Source: Termitomyces sp. T153
Taxonomy: Eukaryota > Basidiomycota > Agaricomycetes > Agaricales > Lyophyllaceae
Direction: 5' to 3'
Length of the DNA: 64,000 bases
NCBI GenBank assembly: GCA_018296165.2
Contig: JACKQL020000023.1
Coordinates: 434,001-498,000 of the forward strand
Shown here in pieces: positions 22,420 through 33,978 of this stretch; within the stretch, counting starts at the first letter, position 1, and each line of letters begins with the position of its first letter. A program made the translations under genes and the position numbers. Below the pieces are notes generated by a model, which searched no databases, was not told where the DNA came from, and saw only the letters and a program-made list of their open reading frames with translations.

Positions 22420-23640
22420 GGCTTCTTCAGTCTTCTTCATTGAAAAGAAGGATGGCTCACTCTGACTGGTCCAGGACTACTGGGTTCTTGACACCATGAC
22501 CATGAAGAACTGCTACTCCCTCCCCCTCATCTCTGAGCTCATCAATAACCTCCAGGATGTGTGGTACTTCACTAAACTGGATATCCAGTGGGGCTACAAC
22601 AACATGCACATCTATGAGGGAGACAAATGGAAGGTTGCCTTTCAGACCAACTAGGGATTGTTCAAACCTCTTGTCATGTTCTTTGAACTCACCAATAGCC
22701 TGGCCATCTTCCAGACAATGATAAATGATATCTTCCAGGACCTCATCACTGAAGGCATAGTGTGTGTATACCTTAATGACATTCTTATCTACACCAAAAC
22801 ATTGGAGGAGCACCACCAGATCATGCACCTCATCTTGGAATGCCTCTGCCCTCACCAGCTCTATCTCAAACTAGAGAAGTGCAAGTTCAAGCAGACCTAG
22901 ATCAAGTATCTTGGGCTGATCATCTTGCATGGAGCTGCAGAGATGGATCCAGTGAAGGTGGCAGGTGTTGTGGAATGGCCAGAGCCAAAGAACAAGAAGG
23001 AAGTGCAGGCCTTTCTAGGCTTTGCTAACTTCTACCAGAGGTTCATCCAGGACTTCTTGCATCATGCCTGCTCTCTGTTTGACCTCACTGCAAAGGACAC
23101 TGTCTGGAGCTGGGGGCCTCTGGAGCAGACAGCCTTTGATGCTCTCAAGCATGCCATCTCCTCTAGACCAGTCCTCCTCTTCCTGGACAACAGCTCTCCT
23201 TTCTAGATGGAAGCCAACAGCTCCGACTTCACCACCAGAGCTGTTCTATCACAATAGTTCCTAGAGGATGGGGAGTGGCATCCAGTAGCCTTCTACTTCA
23301 AGAGCCTGAATATAGTAGAGTGCAACTACAAGATCCACAACAAGGAGATGCTGGCCATCATCCAGTCCTTCAAAGAGTGGCAGCATTTCCTAGAGAGTGC
23401 ACAGCATAAGTTCAAGGTTTGGACAGATCACAAGAAGCTCAAATACTTTTGGATTACTAAGAAGCTCAACTGCCAACAAGCCCAGTGGTCCCTCTATCTA
23501 GCCAACTTTGACTTCTCACTGCACCACAAGCTAGGCTGGAGTATGAGGAAGTCAGATGCTCTGTCCTGGAGAGTGGACCACAGCACCAGAGATGACAATA
23601 GCAACATCATGTTCCTCCACTCCAAATTATTTGTGATCCA
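22420..23640 (+). pseudogene. gypsy-2 reverse transcriptase and RNase H
   Basis: RT motifs include VFFIEKKDGS, YSLPLISELINNLQD, YFTKLDIQWGYNNM and VCVYLNDILIYTK. The catalytic box reads Y-L-N-D rather than Y-x-D-D. The connection is VQAFLGFANFYQRFIQ. RNase H has CNYKIHNKEMLAIIQSFKEW and FKVWTDHKKLKYF. Several stops (for example at about 22,650, 22,900 and 23,206) show decay. Confidence 0.85.
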
Positions 23641-23799
23641 AGCCATGGAAGGTCTAGCCATTGAGGGAGTGGAGGTGGACATCCTCTGGGACATCCAGCA
23701 TGGAAATTGGGATGGTCAGCAGGAGGAACTCATTGCTCAGGCAGCTCAGGTATTGAAATCAGGACACACCACTGGCACCAGGTCTGTCTGTGCAGACAA

Positions 23800-25150
23800 A
23801 TAGGCTCTCTGAGATAGGCTCCTGACCTTCCAGGACTGCATCTACATGTCTGATGTCACAAAGCTCTGCCAGAGAATTGTAGAGCAACACCATGACTCCC
23901 AGATTACTGAACACCCTGGCCAGTAAAAAGCATTGGAGCTAGTATCCCAGAACTACTGGTGGCCACAGATGTCCTGGTATATTGGGTCATACACCAGTAC
24001 ATGCTATCTCTGCCTCCAGACCAAGCTCCAATGCTGTCTCCCTTCTGGACAGCTACATCTCCTCCCTCTCCCCTCTGAATGCTGGAGCATTGCTTTGGTG
24101 GACTTCATTGTAGAGTTTCCCAATGTCCACAGTTATAATGCTATCATGGTAGTAGTTGTAAGGGCAACCTCTGGAGCAGTGGATGGGAGTCATGCAGCTA
24201 GCAGAGGAGAATCTAAAGTATATTAGCAGAGTAGATGATAATACAATCAGTAACTAATCACCTAGCAGAGGAGAATCCAAAGTATATTAGCAGAGTAGAT
24301 GACAATACAATCAGTAACTAATCACCTAGCAGAGGGGAATCCAAAGAAAACAAGTTTAAGGATCTCTGCTGCTTGGCATAGTGTCTCAGCAGATGGCAAA
24401 GGCATGGGAACTACTGTACAGAAGGCTGGAGCTACTCCTAACCCTAGGACTGAGGTAATATGGAGAACTCTGCAGTTCTCCAAAAATCTTCAGGGTTCTA
24501 GAATGAGCCCTGGAGATGTCAAACAAGCTGCAGAAGCACTGGAATAGGTTGCAGAGGTCAGGAATGGAAGTCCCCTGTCCCCTGACAGTAGTGGACCTGT
24601 ATGGCAAGTGAGCACACTTTATTCCCACTCACACCACTTGCCCTGCCATAGGTGCCATGAAGCTATACTGGAGAAACATCTGGAAGCTCCACAGCCTTTC
24701 CAATGACTATATATCCAACTGTGGGCCACAATTTGCACCAGAGAGCTCTACCAACTACTTGGCATGAAGCTTCATACCTCCACCACCTACCATCCACAGT
24801 CTGATGGCCAGACCAAATGTGTGAATCAGGAATCAGGAGCTTGAGCAGTATCTCTGCCTCTTCTGCAATGAGTGCCAGGATGACTGGGACAAACTCCTCC
24901 CCAATGCTGAGTTCTAGTACAACAACCATGTTCACATGGCCACCCAGTTTTTGCCCTTCTTTCTGGACACCAGATGTCACCTATGCATGGGCTCTGAACT
25001 CTGGGCCCAGCCATTGGAGAATGAAGCAGTAAACAAGTTTGTGGACTGGATGAAGAGATTATAGGAGGAAGCCCAAGCAGCCCTGGCAAAGGCAAAGGCA
25101 AAGGATGATATGGCATGATATTAAAACCACAGAAGAACCCCAGCATGGAA
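23800..25150 (+). pseudogene. gypsy-2 integrase (interrupted by inverted solo LTR)
   Basis: Reads YWWPQMSWYIGSYTSTCYLC (second half of the HHCC finger), ALVDFIVEFPNVHSYNAIMV (first catalytic Asp region), then breaks at the solo LTR. It resumes at about 24,593 with LWQVSTLYSHSHHLPCH-like sequence, SNCGPQFAPESS (second Asp region degraded) and TYHPQSDGQTKCVNQ (Glu changed to Lys in the E-box). Dead copy. Confidence 0.8.
24157..24587 (-). mobile_element. inverted solo LTR of the gypsy-2 family
   Basis: 431 bp in reverse orientation (tgtaagggc at left, cccctgaca at right), flanked by the perfect 5-bp duplication GTAGT (24,152-24,156 and 24,588-24,592). It sits inside the gypsy-2 integrase. It contains a 64-bp tandem repeat starting at 24,200, 24,264 and, partly, 24,328. 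The gypsy-2 5' LTR has one such unit. Confidence 0.92.
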
Positions 25151-25409
25151 GTACTAGCCTGGGGATTGGATCTACCTAGATGCCTCCAATATTACAACCA
25201 CCCAACCATCAAAAAAGCTTTTGCACTGCTAATTAAGACCCTTCACAGTAGAATGGCAAGTCAGGCCTCAAACCTATTGGCTCTGGCTCCCTACAGAGAT
25301 GTGCCAGCTCCATCTGGTGTTCAACATGGTCAAGCTAACTCTGGCCCTAAAGGACCCTATTCTGGAGCAACACCCAGCACCCCCACCATCTCCAGTGGTG
25401 GTCAACAAC

Positions 25410-25590
25410 AATGAGGAGTACAAGGTAGAGTAGATCCTGAATAGTCATCTTCCTCAACAACAGCTACCATACAAGGTGAAGTGGAAAGGTTACAGAATTG
25501 AGGACATATCCTGGGAACCATGAGAGAACATGCATGCACCAGGGCTGATTAGGGAGTTTCACCAGAGGCACCCAGATGTGCCATAAGCCA
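25410..25590 (+). pseudogene. gypsy-2 chromodomain
   Basis: Encodes NNEEYKVE-x-ILNSHLPQQ, LPYKVKWKGYRIEDISWEP and IREFHQRHPDVP, a chromodomain with two stops. It shares the Y-x-V-x-x-I-L, K-V-K-W-K-G-Y and S-W-E-P landmarks with other fungal chromoviruses. Confidence 0.85.
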
Positions 25591-25684
25591 TCCAAGGAAT
25601 CAACTCCATCTCACCAGTGGACCAGGCAATCCAGAACTTCTTTTACTCCACATGTCAGGATGCCACATGCTAGAGGGGGGGTGA

Positions 25685-26046
25685 TGTCATCTGACTTCCA
25701 TTTCCAACTTCTGACTTCCATTTCCAACCTCTGACTTCCATTTCCAACCTCTGACTTCCATTTCCCACCTCCAACTTCCATTTCCAACCTCCAACTTCCA
25801 TTTCCAACCTCCAACTTCCATTTCCAACCTCCAACTTCCATTTCCAACCTCCAACTTCCATTTCCAACCTCTACAGTGATCTCCACAGCTCATTCCAGAC
25901 CCCCAGAGATCTCCAGAGACTCTCAGAACTTCTCATGGTTTCTTTTCAAGCACTTCCCTAGGGTTAGGGCTAGCTCCAACCTTCTGTATAGTTGTTCTCA
26001 TGCCTCCACTGCCTGCTGATGTGCTGCACCAAGCAGTGGGGATTCA
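25685..26046 (+). repeat. 3' LTR of gypsy-2, truncated
   Basis: Starts tgtcatctgac. Similar to the 5' LTR up to gcagtggggattc, then unrelated sequence begins. The first part is expanded by the 20-bp array below. Confidence 0.8.
25691..25870 (+). repeat. 20-bp minisatellite, 9 units, inside the gypsy-2 3' LTR
   Basis: Nine tandem copies of ctgacttccatttccaacct or ctccaacttccatttccaac. The 5' LTR has one degenerate copy (ctttcatttctgacctctg). Since 20 is not a multiple of 3, the open frames seen over it in all three minus-strand phases are artefacts of the repeat. Confidence 0.95.
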
Positions 26047-26363
26047 TACTGTCATTTCATTGTGTTGGTTTTTTCCTTGTTGTTTGCACTGTCACCTTTG
26101 GGCATTATAGTATAACATGCAGTTAGACTCTCTTCTATAACAAACCACACATTCCAGTGTGTTGTTGGTTGTCATTAAATGTGTGTTGTTTATCATGTGT
26201 TGATGATTGTATTGGTCAGCCTCAGCTGGTGGTTCTGTCAATGGATGTCAGCAGTTCTCAATTTCTTCAGTGTTCTATGCCTCCAGTGAATCATATAGAT
26301 CTTTGACATTCTCATGCTAGACTTGACCCTTATTGTATTAGACTGGACACTGCATCTCTGCCA
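26047..26363. other. short unassigned spacer
   Basis: AT-rich sequence between the truncated gypsy-2 LTR and the tyrosine-recombinase pseudogene. It contains tgtgttg-type low-complexity runs. Nothing else supported. Confidence 0.35.
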
Positions 26364-27255
26364 GTGGTTCACAATAAATCTCACTGTAGGCCTGCAGTTC
26401 TGGCTATATGTGCTCATGGACATTGTATATCTCAACCTCAGGCACTGAATACCATTTATCAATTAACCCAAGAGGAACAAGAGTGCATGGACTTGATAAT
26501 TTTGAATGCTTGGAAGGATTCTACTAGTTTGCATTATGCTTCCACAGTGAAGAACTTTCTGGAGTTCTGCTCTTTGCAGGGAATACCCTTTGCTTCAGCT
26601 ATTCCTGCTTCAAACAATTTAGTCAGTCCTTTTGCAGCTTTGATGGCTGGGAAATTGGCTGGTAGGACAGCATTGAATAAGATTTCTAGTCTGAGAGCAT
26701 GGCACATTCAGAATGGGTTGCCATGGAATCATTCTCTATGCATATCATACATCTTGTATAAAACTGAAAACATGCATCCCCCAGAATCTATTTGACCCCA
26801 ATGTCCTGCTGTGTTGCTCTGTATGCTGGATGCTATTTATTCAAAGCTGAATCTAGCACTGGGATTGGATGTGTGCATATGGGCTGTCACATTGACTGCT
26901 TTCTGGTTGCAGATTTGTCTGGGAGAGTTTCTCCCTCCTCATCCAGGCATCTTTGTTTGCAAGTACATACTATCTTGGAAAAACTTTGGTCACCCAAACA
27001 AGGCTGGATCTTGCACACTTCATCTGCCTCATACTAAACAAGGTAAATTGAAAGGAGAGACAGTGATTGTTACTCATCAACATAGATTGTATAACCCTAT
27101 AGCAGCTTTATCAATCCATGCATGTACAAACAAATCTCATTTCAATGAACGTATCGCTATGTATGAAGGTTTAGACTTCACAAGGATCATTTTGGTGACA
27201 AGGAGATTGCTTAAACAATTGAATCCCATTTTGGGAGGTGCTCTTTTCCCTACAA

Positions 27256-28136
27256 TGATACTCCTGTCTCATACTTAAGACAGGTTAAAAGAACTAGGAA
27301 AAACTGAGCTTACCAACTGAACATGCTGGAAACTATAAGCTTGGGTAAAATGCCAAAAGTCATAGGCATAAAAACATACCTAGTAAAATAAGAATCACCA
27401 AAGAACCCAAAAAGCACACATGCAGCAATGCCAGCAGGATCTATGATGTTGAGAACAGAGGCTGGTCATGCATTCAATCAACGATCAATGGCTGTGCTCG
27501 GCAAAACCAGCTAGAAAGCTAACCAACACCAAGAACAGCCATGGATGTCTAAATGCAACAATAAAACTCTACCTCCCCTCAATACCATATGCCAGACCAC
27601 TTGAGATCCAAGCTGGCTACCATACAAACCATGCAAAGCCTATTGGAGAGAAGTTGGAGGGGAAAAAAGCAAGAGAAAAGAGGTCAGATGAATGAAAAAC
27701 CAAGTAACGCCGACCCAGCATGTCATCTCATACAACCAACCAATAAGAAAGAAAGACCAAGGAAAACCACATGGTACACCCACGGGCACGCACAGAAAAC
27801 ACTCTGGTCCATGCGCACACAACGAGCTATAAAAGGAGAGAAGAATTAGGGGAAAGGACAAGCAACAACGTACCATGGCTCGGCTAGCCCCAGGGAGCGG
27901 CTATCTTAGGCTTATGAGTATTAAGTTGGTTTGGGTTTTTGAATTATATATATTCTGGACCCATTCAATAGTTCAAGGCCATCTAAACTAGCAAATAAAT
28001 CAATTTTAAATTTATATCTACAACTGTGATATCTATGTGAGCTTTTGTGTAACTTAAGCCCCCAAAACTCAGTGAAAACAAAGTTTGATCTGTTGATCTG
28101 ATCAATTGATGGCATCAAAACTTACATTTTGCATCA
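27256..28136 (+). repeat. 5' LTR of gypsy-3 copy 1
   Basis: 881 bp. TATA box TATAAAA at 27,828-27,834 within a CpG-retaining promoter block (about 27,700-27,900). Its last 210 bp has lost every CpG that the 3' LTR keeps. Confidence 0.92.
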
Positions 28137-28138
28137 TC

Positions 28139-28156
28139 TGGAGCCCACCATGAGGG
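28139..28156 (+). other. gypsy-3 putative tRNA primer-binding site
   Basis: TGGAGCCCACCATGAGG begins 2 nt after the 5' LTR. It starts with TGG, the complement of a tRNA CCA end, and has no complement in the LTR. This differs from gypsy-1 and gypsy-2. The tRNA species was not identified. Confidence 0.55.
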
Positions 28157-28274
28157 GCTTTTGTTGCACAAAACTCACTTTTTGGATTTCCTTGAGGAAG
28201 TCCAACCCTTGTGAAACATTAGTTTTGCACCACCTGAGTCTTGGCCCAAAACACCTGAAGTTATTGCAACTAAG

Positions 28275-29679
28275 GTGAAAAACTCTGTTGTATTGAGGAA
28301 AAGAGAAACTAGGACCAATAACAGTGGTTCAAAGTCCTTTTTGCCTGATCCTGAAACCTTGCTCAGAAGAAGAAAGCTTTGGACTGAGAAAGCAATTTCA
28401 AGCTCATCAAAAGAACTGTGCCCTACTACTCAACCAGTTTCTACTGCCTCAATTATGGAGCAAAATATCAGATATAAACTACCACTGCCTGACAGCAGGG
28501 ATGCACCTAAGTTTAAGCACACTGAGCCCTCTGAGGTTTGTCACTTTTTGCAAAGGATGATCTCTCTGTTTGAGCATGCTGGGATCCAAGAGGATAAAGA
28601 AAGGAAAAAGAGAATCTTGGAGTATGTGAATGCTCAGACTGAACAGGAATGGCTGGGCTTTGATTCCTTTGGAGATGACTATACTTGGTCTGCTTTTGAG
28701 AAAGAGATCAAGGAGTCTTATCCAGAAGCAGTAGATGACACAGGTAGTGTTGCAAACCTGGACAGAATCTGCAGAGAACATGCCAGACTTAGTAGGAATG
28801 ATACTACAGAAATTCATTCTCTCATAAGAAAATTTAGAGCTGGGGCTAAGAAGTTGGCTAATGTCACTGGGAATGGGTCTTTGGTAGACAAATTCCTGGG
28901 ATGCTTTACACCAGCTTTTGGAGATGTGATTGAGGAGAGGTTGATTAGTAGATATGGCCACTACAAAGACCCTGCTAGAAATAGGCACAAGGACAACAAA
29001 TATGACCTATCAGAAGTGCTGACAGTAGTAGGGACCTTGAATTAAGGAGGAGGAAGTGGAGGAGAAAATGGCTCATCTACAAGATGCTGTGGTTACCATT
29101 GGGAAACAAATGGGGAGCATCCAGAGTATCATGCAAGCTTTGCAAGCTGGTCAGTTGGATATGTGCAATACCTTCTGGAATACCAAAGGGAGCCAGAGTA
29201 TAAGGACAGAAGGGCCTCCTACATTTCCCACTTCTGGAAGAAGTGGTATTACTTGCTTCTATTGTTGGCAAACTGGACATAGAATCTCAGAGTGTGAAGT
29301 CATCAAGGGAGATGTACAAAAAGGATGGATCATCCTATTGGAAGGGAGAGCCAGGCTTCCTAATGGTGTTCCTTTACCTAGGGATCCTGCTGGTATATCT
29401 CCTCATGCTAGATTAGCACAAGTACATGATAAGCAGGTGAACATGTACTTTGGATGGCCAGAAGATGACCCTCCAGAAACAGTCACTTACTCTACCTATG
29501 TAAACTCTGCTAGAGACGCAAGGGATAACATGCTAGAGCACCTTCAATATAAGGAGTCAGACCACTTGGGAGACTTGGAGAAAGGTTTCAATAGAATGGC
29601 TGAGATGCTTAGTGTGCTAATCAACACAAGGAACACAGCTAGTCCTGAGGGACAGAAATCTTCCTCTAAGGATTTTTAA
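28275..29679 (+). CDS. gypsy-3 gag (capsid ORF plus nucleocapsid ORF)
   Basis: Two open stretches, 28,275-29,045 (256 codons) and 29,056-29,679 (207 codons), in different frames with a stop between. The first has a helical gag domain (FKHTEPSEVCHFLQRMISLF, then LEYVNAQTEQEWLGFDSF, then SLIRKFRAGAKKLANVTG). The second carries the zinc knuckle CFYCWQTGHRISEC (C-x2-C-x4-H-x4-C, about 29,250-29,292). A frameshift or an intron could once have joined them. Confidence 0.75.
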
Positions 29680-30244
29680 ATAACTCAATGAAGGCAATCA
29701 GAAAAGAGGCATCTCAACCAGGAGTATCCTCATTGCCAGAGATAACCCCTGAAAAACCCTGGAAAGAAAAGTAACTCTGGTGATTCCACCTAGAGTTGCA
29801 CCAAAACTGGACCTACCTTTTGAGAAGGTTCCAGCCCTCAATGAAGGACCAGACTTGCCAGTGCAGGACACTGTTTAAAGTTCCTTAACAGGAATAAGGA
29901 GGAAGGAGTGGGATAGGACCATTGATAAGCTCTGGGAGGCTACTGTACCTTTCAGTACTGGAGAACTGTTAGATATGGCTCCTGGATTAAGAGAGGCCAT
30001 GATACAAAAATTGACTCTCAAATCAGGGACTCAGTCTAGGGATCCCAATATCCCAAGAGTAGCAGTTCAACAGCAGACTGTAAGAGAGAGGAAACCACCT
30101 GACAAGGTAGATGTCAATGACCTACCAATGGCAATCTATTTCATTGCAGATGGGACACAGGATGATTTGCCTACTGGTGCAGTAGTGCACCAGGATTGTG
30201 TGGCCACTTACTTGGAAAATATCCCTCCATGAGAAAAGCCAGTA

Positions 30245-30715
30245 GTGGTGTATGTGGCTAGAGATTTGCAAGTGTTGAGATTCTTGAACCCCATTGTCAA
30301 TCAGAGGGGGCAAGTAGAGACAATTCTAGATAGTGGTTCTCAGATAGTCTGTATGGCACTAGATGAGGTGCTTTGCTTAGGATTGACTTGGGATCCAGAC
30401 ATATGTTTAAGGATGGAAAGTGCCAATAGTCAAGTGAATATATCAGTTGGTTTAGCCAAAAATGTACCATTTACTTTTGCTGAAGGCTTCACAATCTATT
30501 TACAAGTGCATATCTTTGTCAAGCCAGCTTATACTGTCTTGTTGGGTTGTCCTTTTGACACACTGACAGAGAGCAACATACAAAACCTTCAAGATGGCAG
30601 TGCCATCATAACTATCAGAGATCCTAATACTGGTCACAGGACAGCTCTGCCCGCTCTTCAAAGAGGGAAGGTGCCAAAGGCAGGTGTTGGGGGAGATAGT
30701 GATCCAAAATTTTAA
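30245..30715 (+). CDS. gypsy-3 aspartic protease region
   Basis: Contains ETILDSGSQIVCMALDEV, a retropepsin D-S-G box, and ends with YTVLLGCPFDTLTES, the second hydrophobic-Gly motif. It is open over 156 codons but separated from gag and RT by stops. Confidence 0.78.
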   Translation: MVYVARDLQVLRFLNPIVNQRGQVETILDSGSQIVCMALDEVLCLGLTWDPDICLRMESANSQVNISVGLAKNVPFTFAEGFTIYLQVHIFVKPAYTVLLGCPFDTLTESNIQNLQDGSAIITIRDPNTGHRTALPALQRGKVPKAGVGGDSDPKF

Positions 30716-30993
30716 ATCTCAATGATCTGGTCAGTGATCAGGGAGAGGTGGCAGTGATGATTGAAGAGAAGGAGAATGGTGAAGTAGTGGTGACTGGATA
30801 CACTATAAATCATAGTGGATTCAAGAACCAAGAGTTGAGAGATGTGTATCTGCAGGCCTTTGCTGCAGAGGGAGATGTGGGACAAAAAGATGAGAAGACA
30901 TTAGCAGCCTATCTAAATGGGCAGCTGTGTCAGATACCAGAAAAGTTGGAGGAGATCTTAGTACAATAGAAAAGCCTAGAGTTAGAGGCAGGT

Positions 30994-32700
30994 GTGGGGG
31001 AAACTGCACAAGTGTTTTCTAAGAAATACAAACCTGTTGCTAGAAAGGTGAAACCTGTACTAGGAACCTCTCCTGAAGAGTTTAGAATTGAAAGGTGTAT
31101 CTCTGGAGATTCACTAGCAGACATGCCACAGTTGGACCCAAACCCACCTGATTTCAAACCCACAGGGAAGTATACTGCTGAGTGCAAGGAGATCATTGAC
31201 CAAGCACATGGTGATGGTTTCTTATGGCCAGAAGAGATGAAAGCAGTACATCATCTAATGATGCTGCAGAATGAGGCTTTTGCATGGGATGATTCTCAAA
31301 GAGGTAGGCTCAAAGAGGAATTCTTCCCTCCTGTAGTAATGCTAGTAATCCCTCACACCCCCTGGGTATTGAAGAACATTCCCATTGCTCCTGGACTCAG
31401 AGATAAAATCTGCCAGATGATAAAGCAGAAAATTGAGGCAGAAGTATATGAGCCATCTGACTCTTCATACAGATCCCAGTGGTTCACAGTATTGAAGAAG
31501 GATGGAGAGAGTTTGAGGATAGTTCACAGCTTGGAACCTTTAAACAAAGTGACCATAGCACATTCTGGATTGCCACCAGCAACTGAAGAATTAGCTAGTC
31601 ATTTTGCTGGCAGGGCTTGTGGAGGGATCTTTGACTTGTATGTGGGATATGATGAGAGAGTGTTGAATGTGAAGTCTAGGGACTATACCACCTTTCAGAC
31701 ACCCTTTGGTGCTTTAAGGTTGGTAACCCTGCCAATGGGCTGGACAAATTCAGTACCAATCTTTCATGATGACATTACCTTCATCTTGAAAGATGAGATA
31801 CCTCATATAACTTGGCCATATATTGATGATGTGCCAATCAGAGGTCCACTTCACAGGTATGAGTTGCCAGATGGAGGCTATGAGGTTATCCCAGAAAATC
31901 TGGGCATTAGGAGATTTGTATGGGAACATCTGCAAAATGTAAACAGAGTGTTACAAAGAATCAAATATGCTGGAGGAACTTTCTCTGGGAAAAAGTCAGT
32001 AGTCTGTTCAGATGAGATTGTAGTGGTTGGACACAGGTGTTCCTATGAGGGACAGAAACCTAAGACCAAGCAATTGGCCATTGTTATGGGGTGGGGTGAT
32101 TGCCAGGACAAGTCAGATGTCAGAGCTTTCCTAGGTACTTGTGGTACCTTTAGGATGTTCATTAAAGACTATGCCAAAGTGGCTGCACCCATCAACAAAT
32201 TGACTCAAAACCACACATCATTTGTTTAGGGTGAGGAATAGCAGTCAGCAATGGCCCAGTTGAAGAAGTTGCTAGCTGAAAGTGCACCTCTAAAACCACT
32301 TGACTATGAGTCAGGAGGGGCAGTGGTCTTATCAGTGGACACTTCTTGGATGGCAGTGGGCTTTGGAATATTCCAGGAAGCTCCAGACAATCCTAAGCAA
32401 TGCACTTGTGCTAAGCTAGGATCCATCACTTTGAATGAGAGGGAGGCAAGGTTCTCACAACCTAAAAGAGAACTCTATGGTTTGATGAGAGCCTTGCAAG
32501 CTAATAAGTATTGGCTGGTTGGTTGTAGGAAGCTTGTAGTGGAGACAGATGCCAAGTATTTGAAGGGAATGCTAAGCAATCCTGGAGTAGGACCTAATGC
32601 CACCATCATGAGATGGATTGAGGATGTACTACTCTATCATTTTACTTTGAGGCATGTGCCAGGAAAAACCTTTAGTGTTGATGGCCTGTCTAGGAGGCTC
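30994..32700 (+). pseudogene. gypsy-3 copy 1 reverse transcriptase and RNase H
   Basis: RT is open for 411 codons (30,994-32,229): QWFTVLKKDGESLRIVHSLE, GGIFDLYVGYDERVL, LPMGWTNSVPIFHDD, and the catalytic ITWPYIDDVPI. Then KSDVRAFLGTCGTFRMFI. A TAG at 32,227 (Trp in copy 2) and a second TAG near 32,240 (Gln in copy 2) break it. RNase H follows (VVLSVDTSWMAVGFGIF, YWLVGCRKLVVETDAKYL) up to the motif SRRLKQ at about 32,705, where the internal deletion begins. Confidence 0.87.
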
Positions 32701-33621
32701 AAGCAGCTTGTTCATGGTAGGTGTGCATTGTCTTCATGGATGGAAGGGAGGCCTTTGCACAAAGAAAACCATAAAACAATTGGTCAATGGTTGTTTGAGG
32801 ATGTAATTTGTTGCTGGGGTTGCATTGCAGAAATCATCACTGACAATGCTGGACAATTCAAAAAGGTCACAGCTTGAATAGAGAGTAAATGTGGAATCAG
32901 AGGCATTGCTATCTCTCCATACAACTCCCAAGCTAATGGCAAAATTGAAAGGCCACATTGGGATGTCAGGCAAGCTTTATTCAAAGCTTGTGAGGATCAC
33001 CCTAAATGGTTTTGGTTCTTCTTCCATGTAATGTGGAGTGATCGCATTACTATCCAACAGAGATTTGGATGTTCACCATACTTCATGGTCACTGTAGCTC
33101 ATCCAACTCTACCTTTGGATTTGGTAGAGGCTACCTGGTTAATAGAATTACCAGAAGGGCCATTATCTACAGAGGAGTTGATTGGTTATCATGCTAGGGC
33201 TTTAGCCAAGCACCACCAACATGTAGAACAAATGAGAGAGAGAGTTGGGAAGGACAAACTCCAATGGGCCTTGAAGTTTGCAGAAGAGCCTAAAAATTCT
33301 ATCAAAGACTTCAACTTCAAACTCTTGGACTTGGTCTTGGTCAAGAATATGATTACAGAAAGTTCACACAGTGCTAAAATGCTGCCCTGTTTTCATGGTC
33401 CAATGGTAGTAATTGCTAAGACCAAGGGTGGTAATTACATTGTGGCAGAGCTGGATGGGTCAGTTTGGCAGACCAGAGTTGTGGCTTTTAGAGTAGTCCC
33501 TTACAAAGCTCAAAGACAATTGGAGCTATCCCAAAGCCTAGAGCAATGGGTAGATATCACTCCAGAAAAGTTATATAAATGCTATGTCAGATCTGTCATT
33601 TGGATCTATAAAGCTTCATGA
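32701..33621 (+). pseudogene. gypsy-3 copy 1 integrase, internally deleted
   Basis: Directly after SRRLKQ the sequence reads LVHGRCALSSWMEGRP, which in copy 2 lies about 850 bp further on. The RNase H-integrase linker and the HHCC zinc finger are therefore gone. The remaining core has EIITDNAGQF (Asp) and YNSQANGKIERPHWD (Glu). The C-terminal domain ([31 protein letters not shown]) follows. A further deletion of about 33 bp near 33,573 relative to copy 2 shifts the C-terminus. Confidence 0.85.
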
Positions 33622-33639
33622 GCCTCTAGACCATGACAT

Positions 33640-33975
33640 GATTAAGTCAGACAATAGCCCCAAAAGTTGACAAAAAGTTTTAAAAATTTTTGTTTAAAGT
33701 CAAATTAAGTTAAAAAGACTTGATGTTTTTGGGGTTAATGGCATTAAATTGGGGAATACGGAATAAGGGATACATAGAGAGTTTTTTTATAAGTAGGGAT
33801 TGTTTAAAATACGGCTACACTAGGTTAAGCAAAGGCAATGTCAATGCTTACAATGTGGGGGCCTCTTGTATGAGTATGGGAGAATGGGGAATTTTCAGAG
33901 ACAAAGGGGTGATTTCAATGTCGGAATCAGAATTGATGATGTGGAACTCTAAAGTAAATAAAAACAAGTCAAGGG
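33640..33975. other. AT-rich spacer between integrase and antisense gene
   Basis: No coding signal. Similarity to copy 2 (61,470-61,680) fades within this stretch, so it holds the transition between the conserved pol and the diverged 3' module. Confidence 0.5.
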
Positions 33976-33978
33976 AAG

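Larger units (their letters stand above)
20104..26046 (+). mobile_element. gypsy-2: Ty3/gypsy chromovirus, degenerate, 3' LTR truncated
   Basis: The 5' LTR spans 20,104-20,441 (tgtcagggg to cccttaca). A 3' LTR starts at 25,685 after the purine tract tagaggggggggtga-like sequence and loses similarity at about 26,046, missing the last 139 bp of the 5' LTR. Between them lie gag, a CCHC knuckle, protease, RT, RNase H, integrase and chromodomain, all on the plus strand with stops. Integrase is cut by an inverted solo LTR of the same family. A target duplication could not be checked because the 3' end is lost. Confidence 0.88.

Noticed and set aside
25611..25893. Repetitive Trp/Lys/Glu-rich open frames on the minus strand
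   Set aside because: They result from the 20-bp tandem array; all three minus phases give the same repeating peptide, so there is no coding signal.
27589..27876. Open frames duplicated at 35,664-36,020
   Set aside because: They lie in the two gypsy-3 LTRs over the promoter region with the TATA box. The duplication reflects the LTR pair, not a conserved gene.
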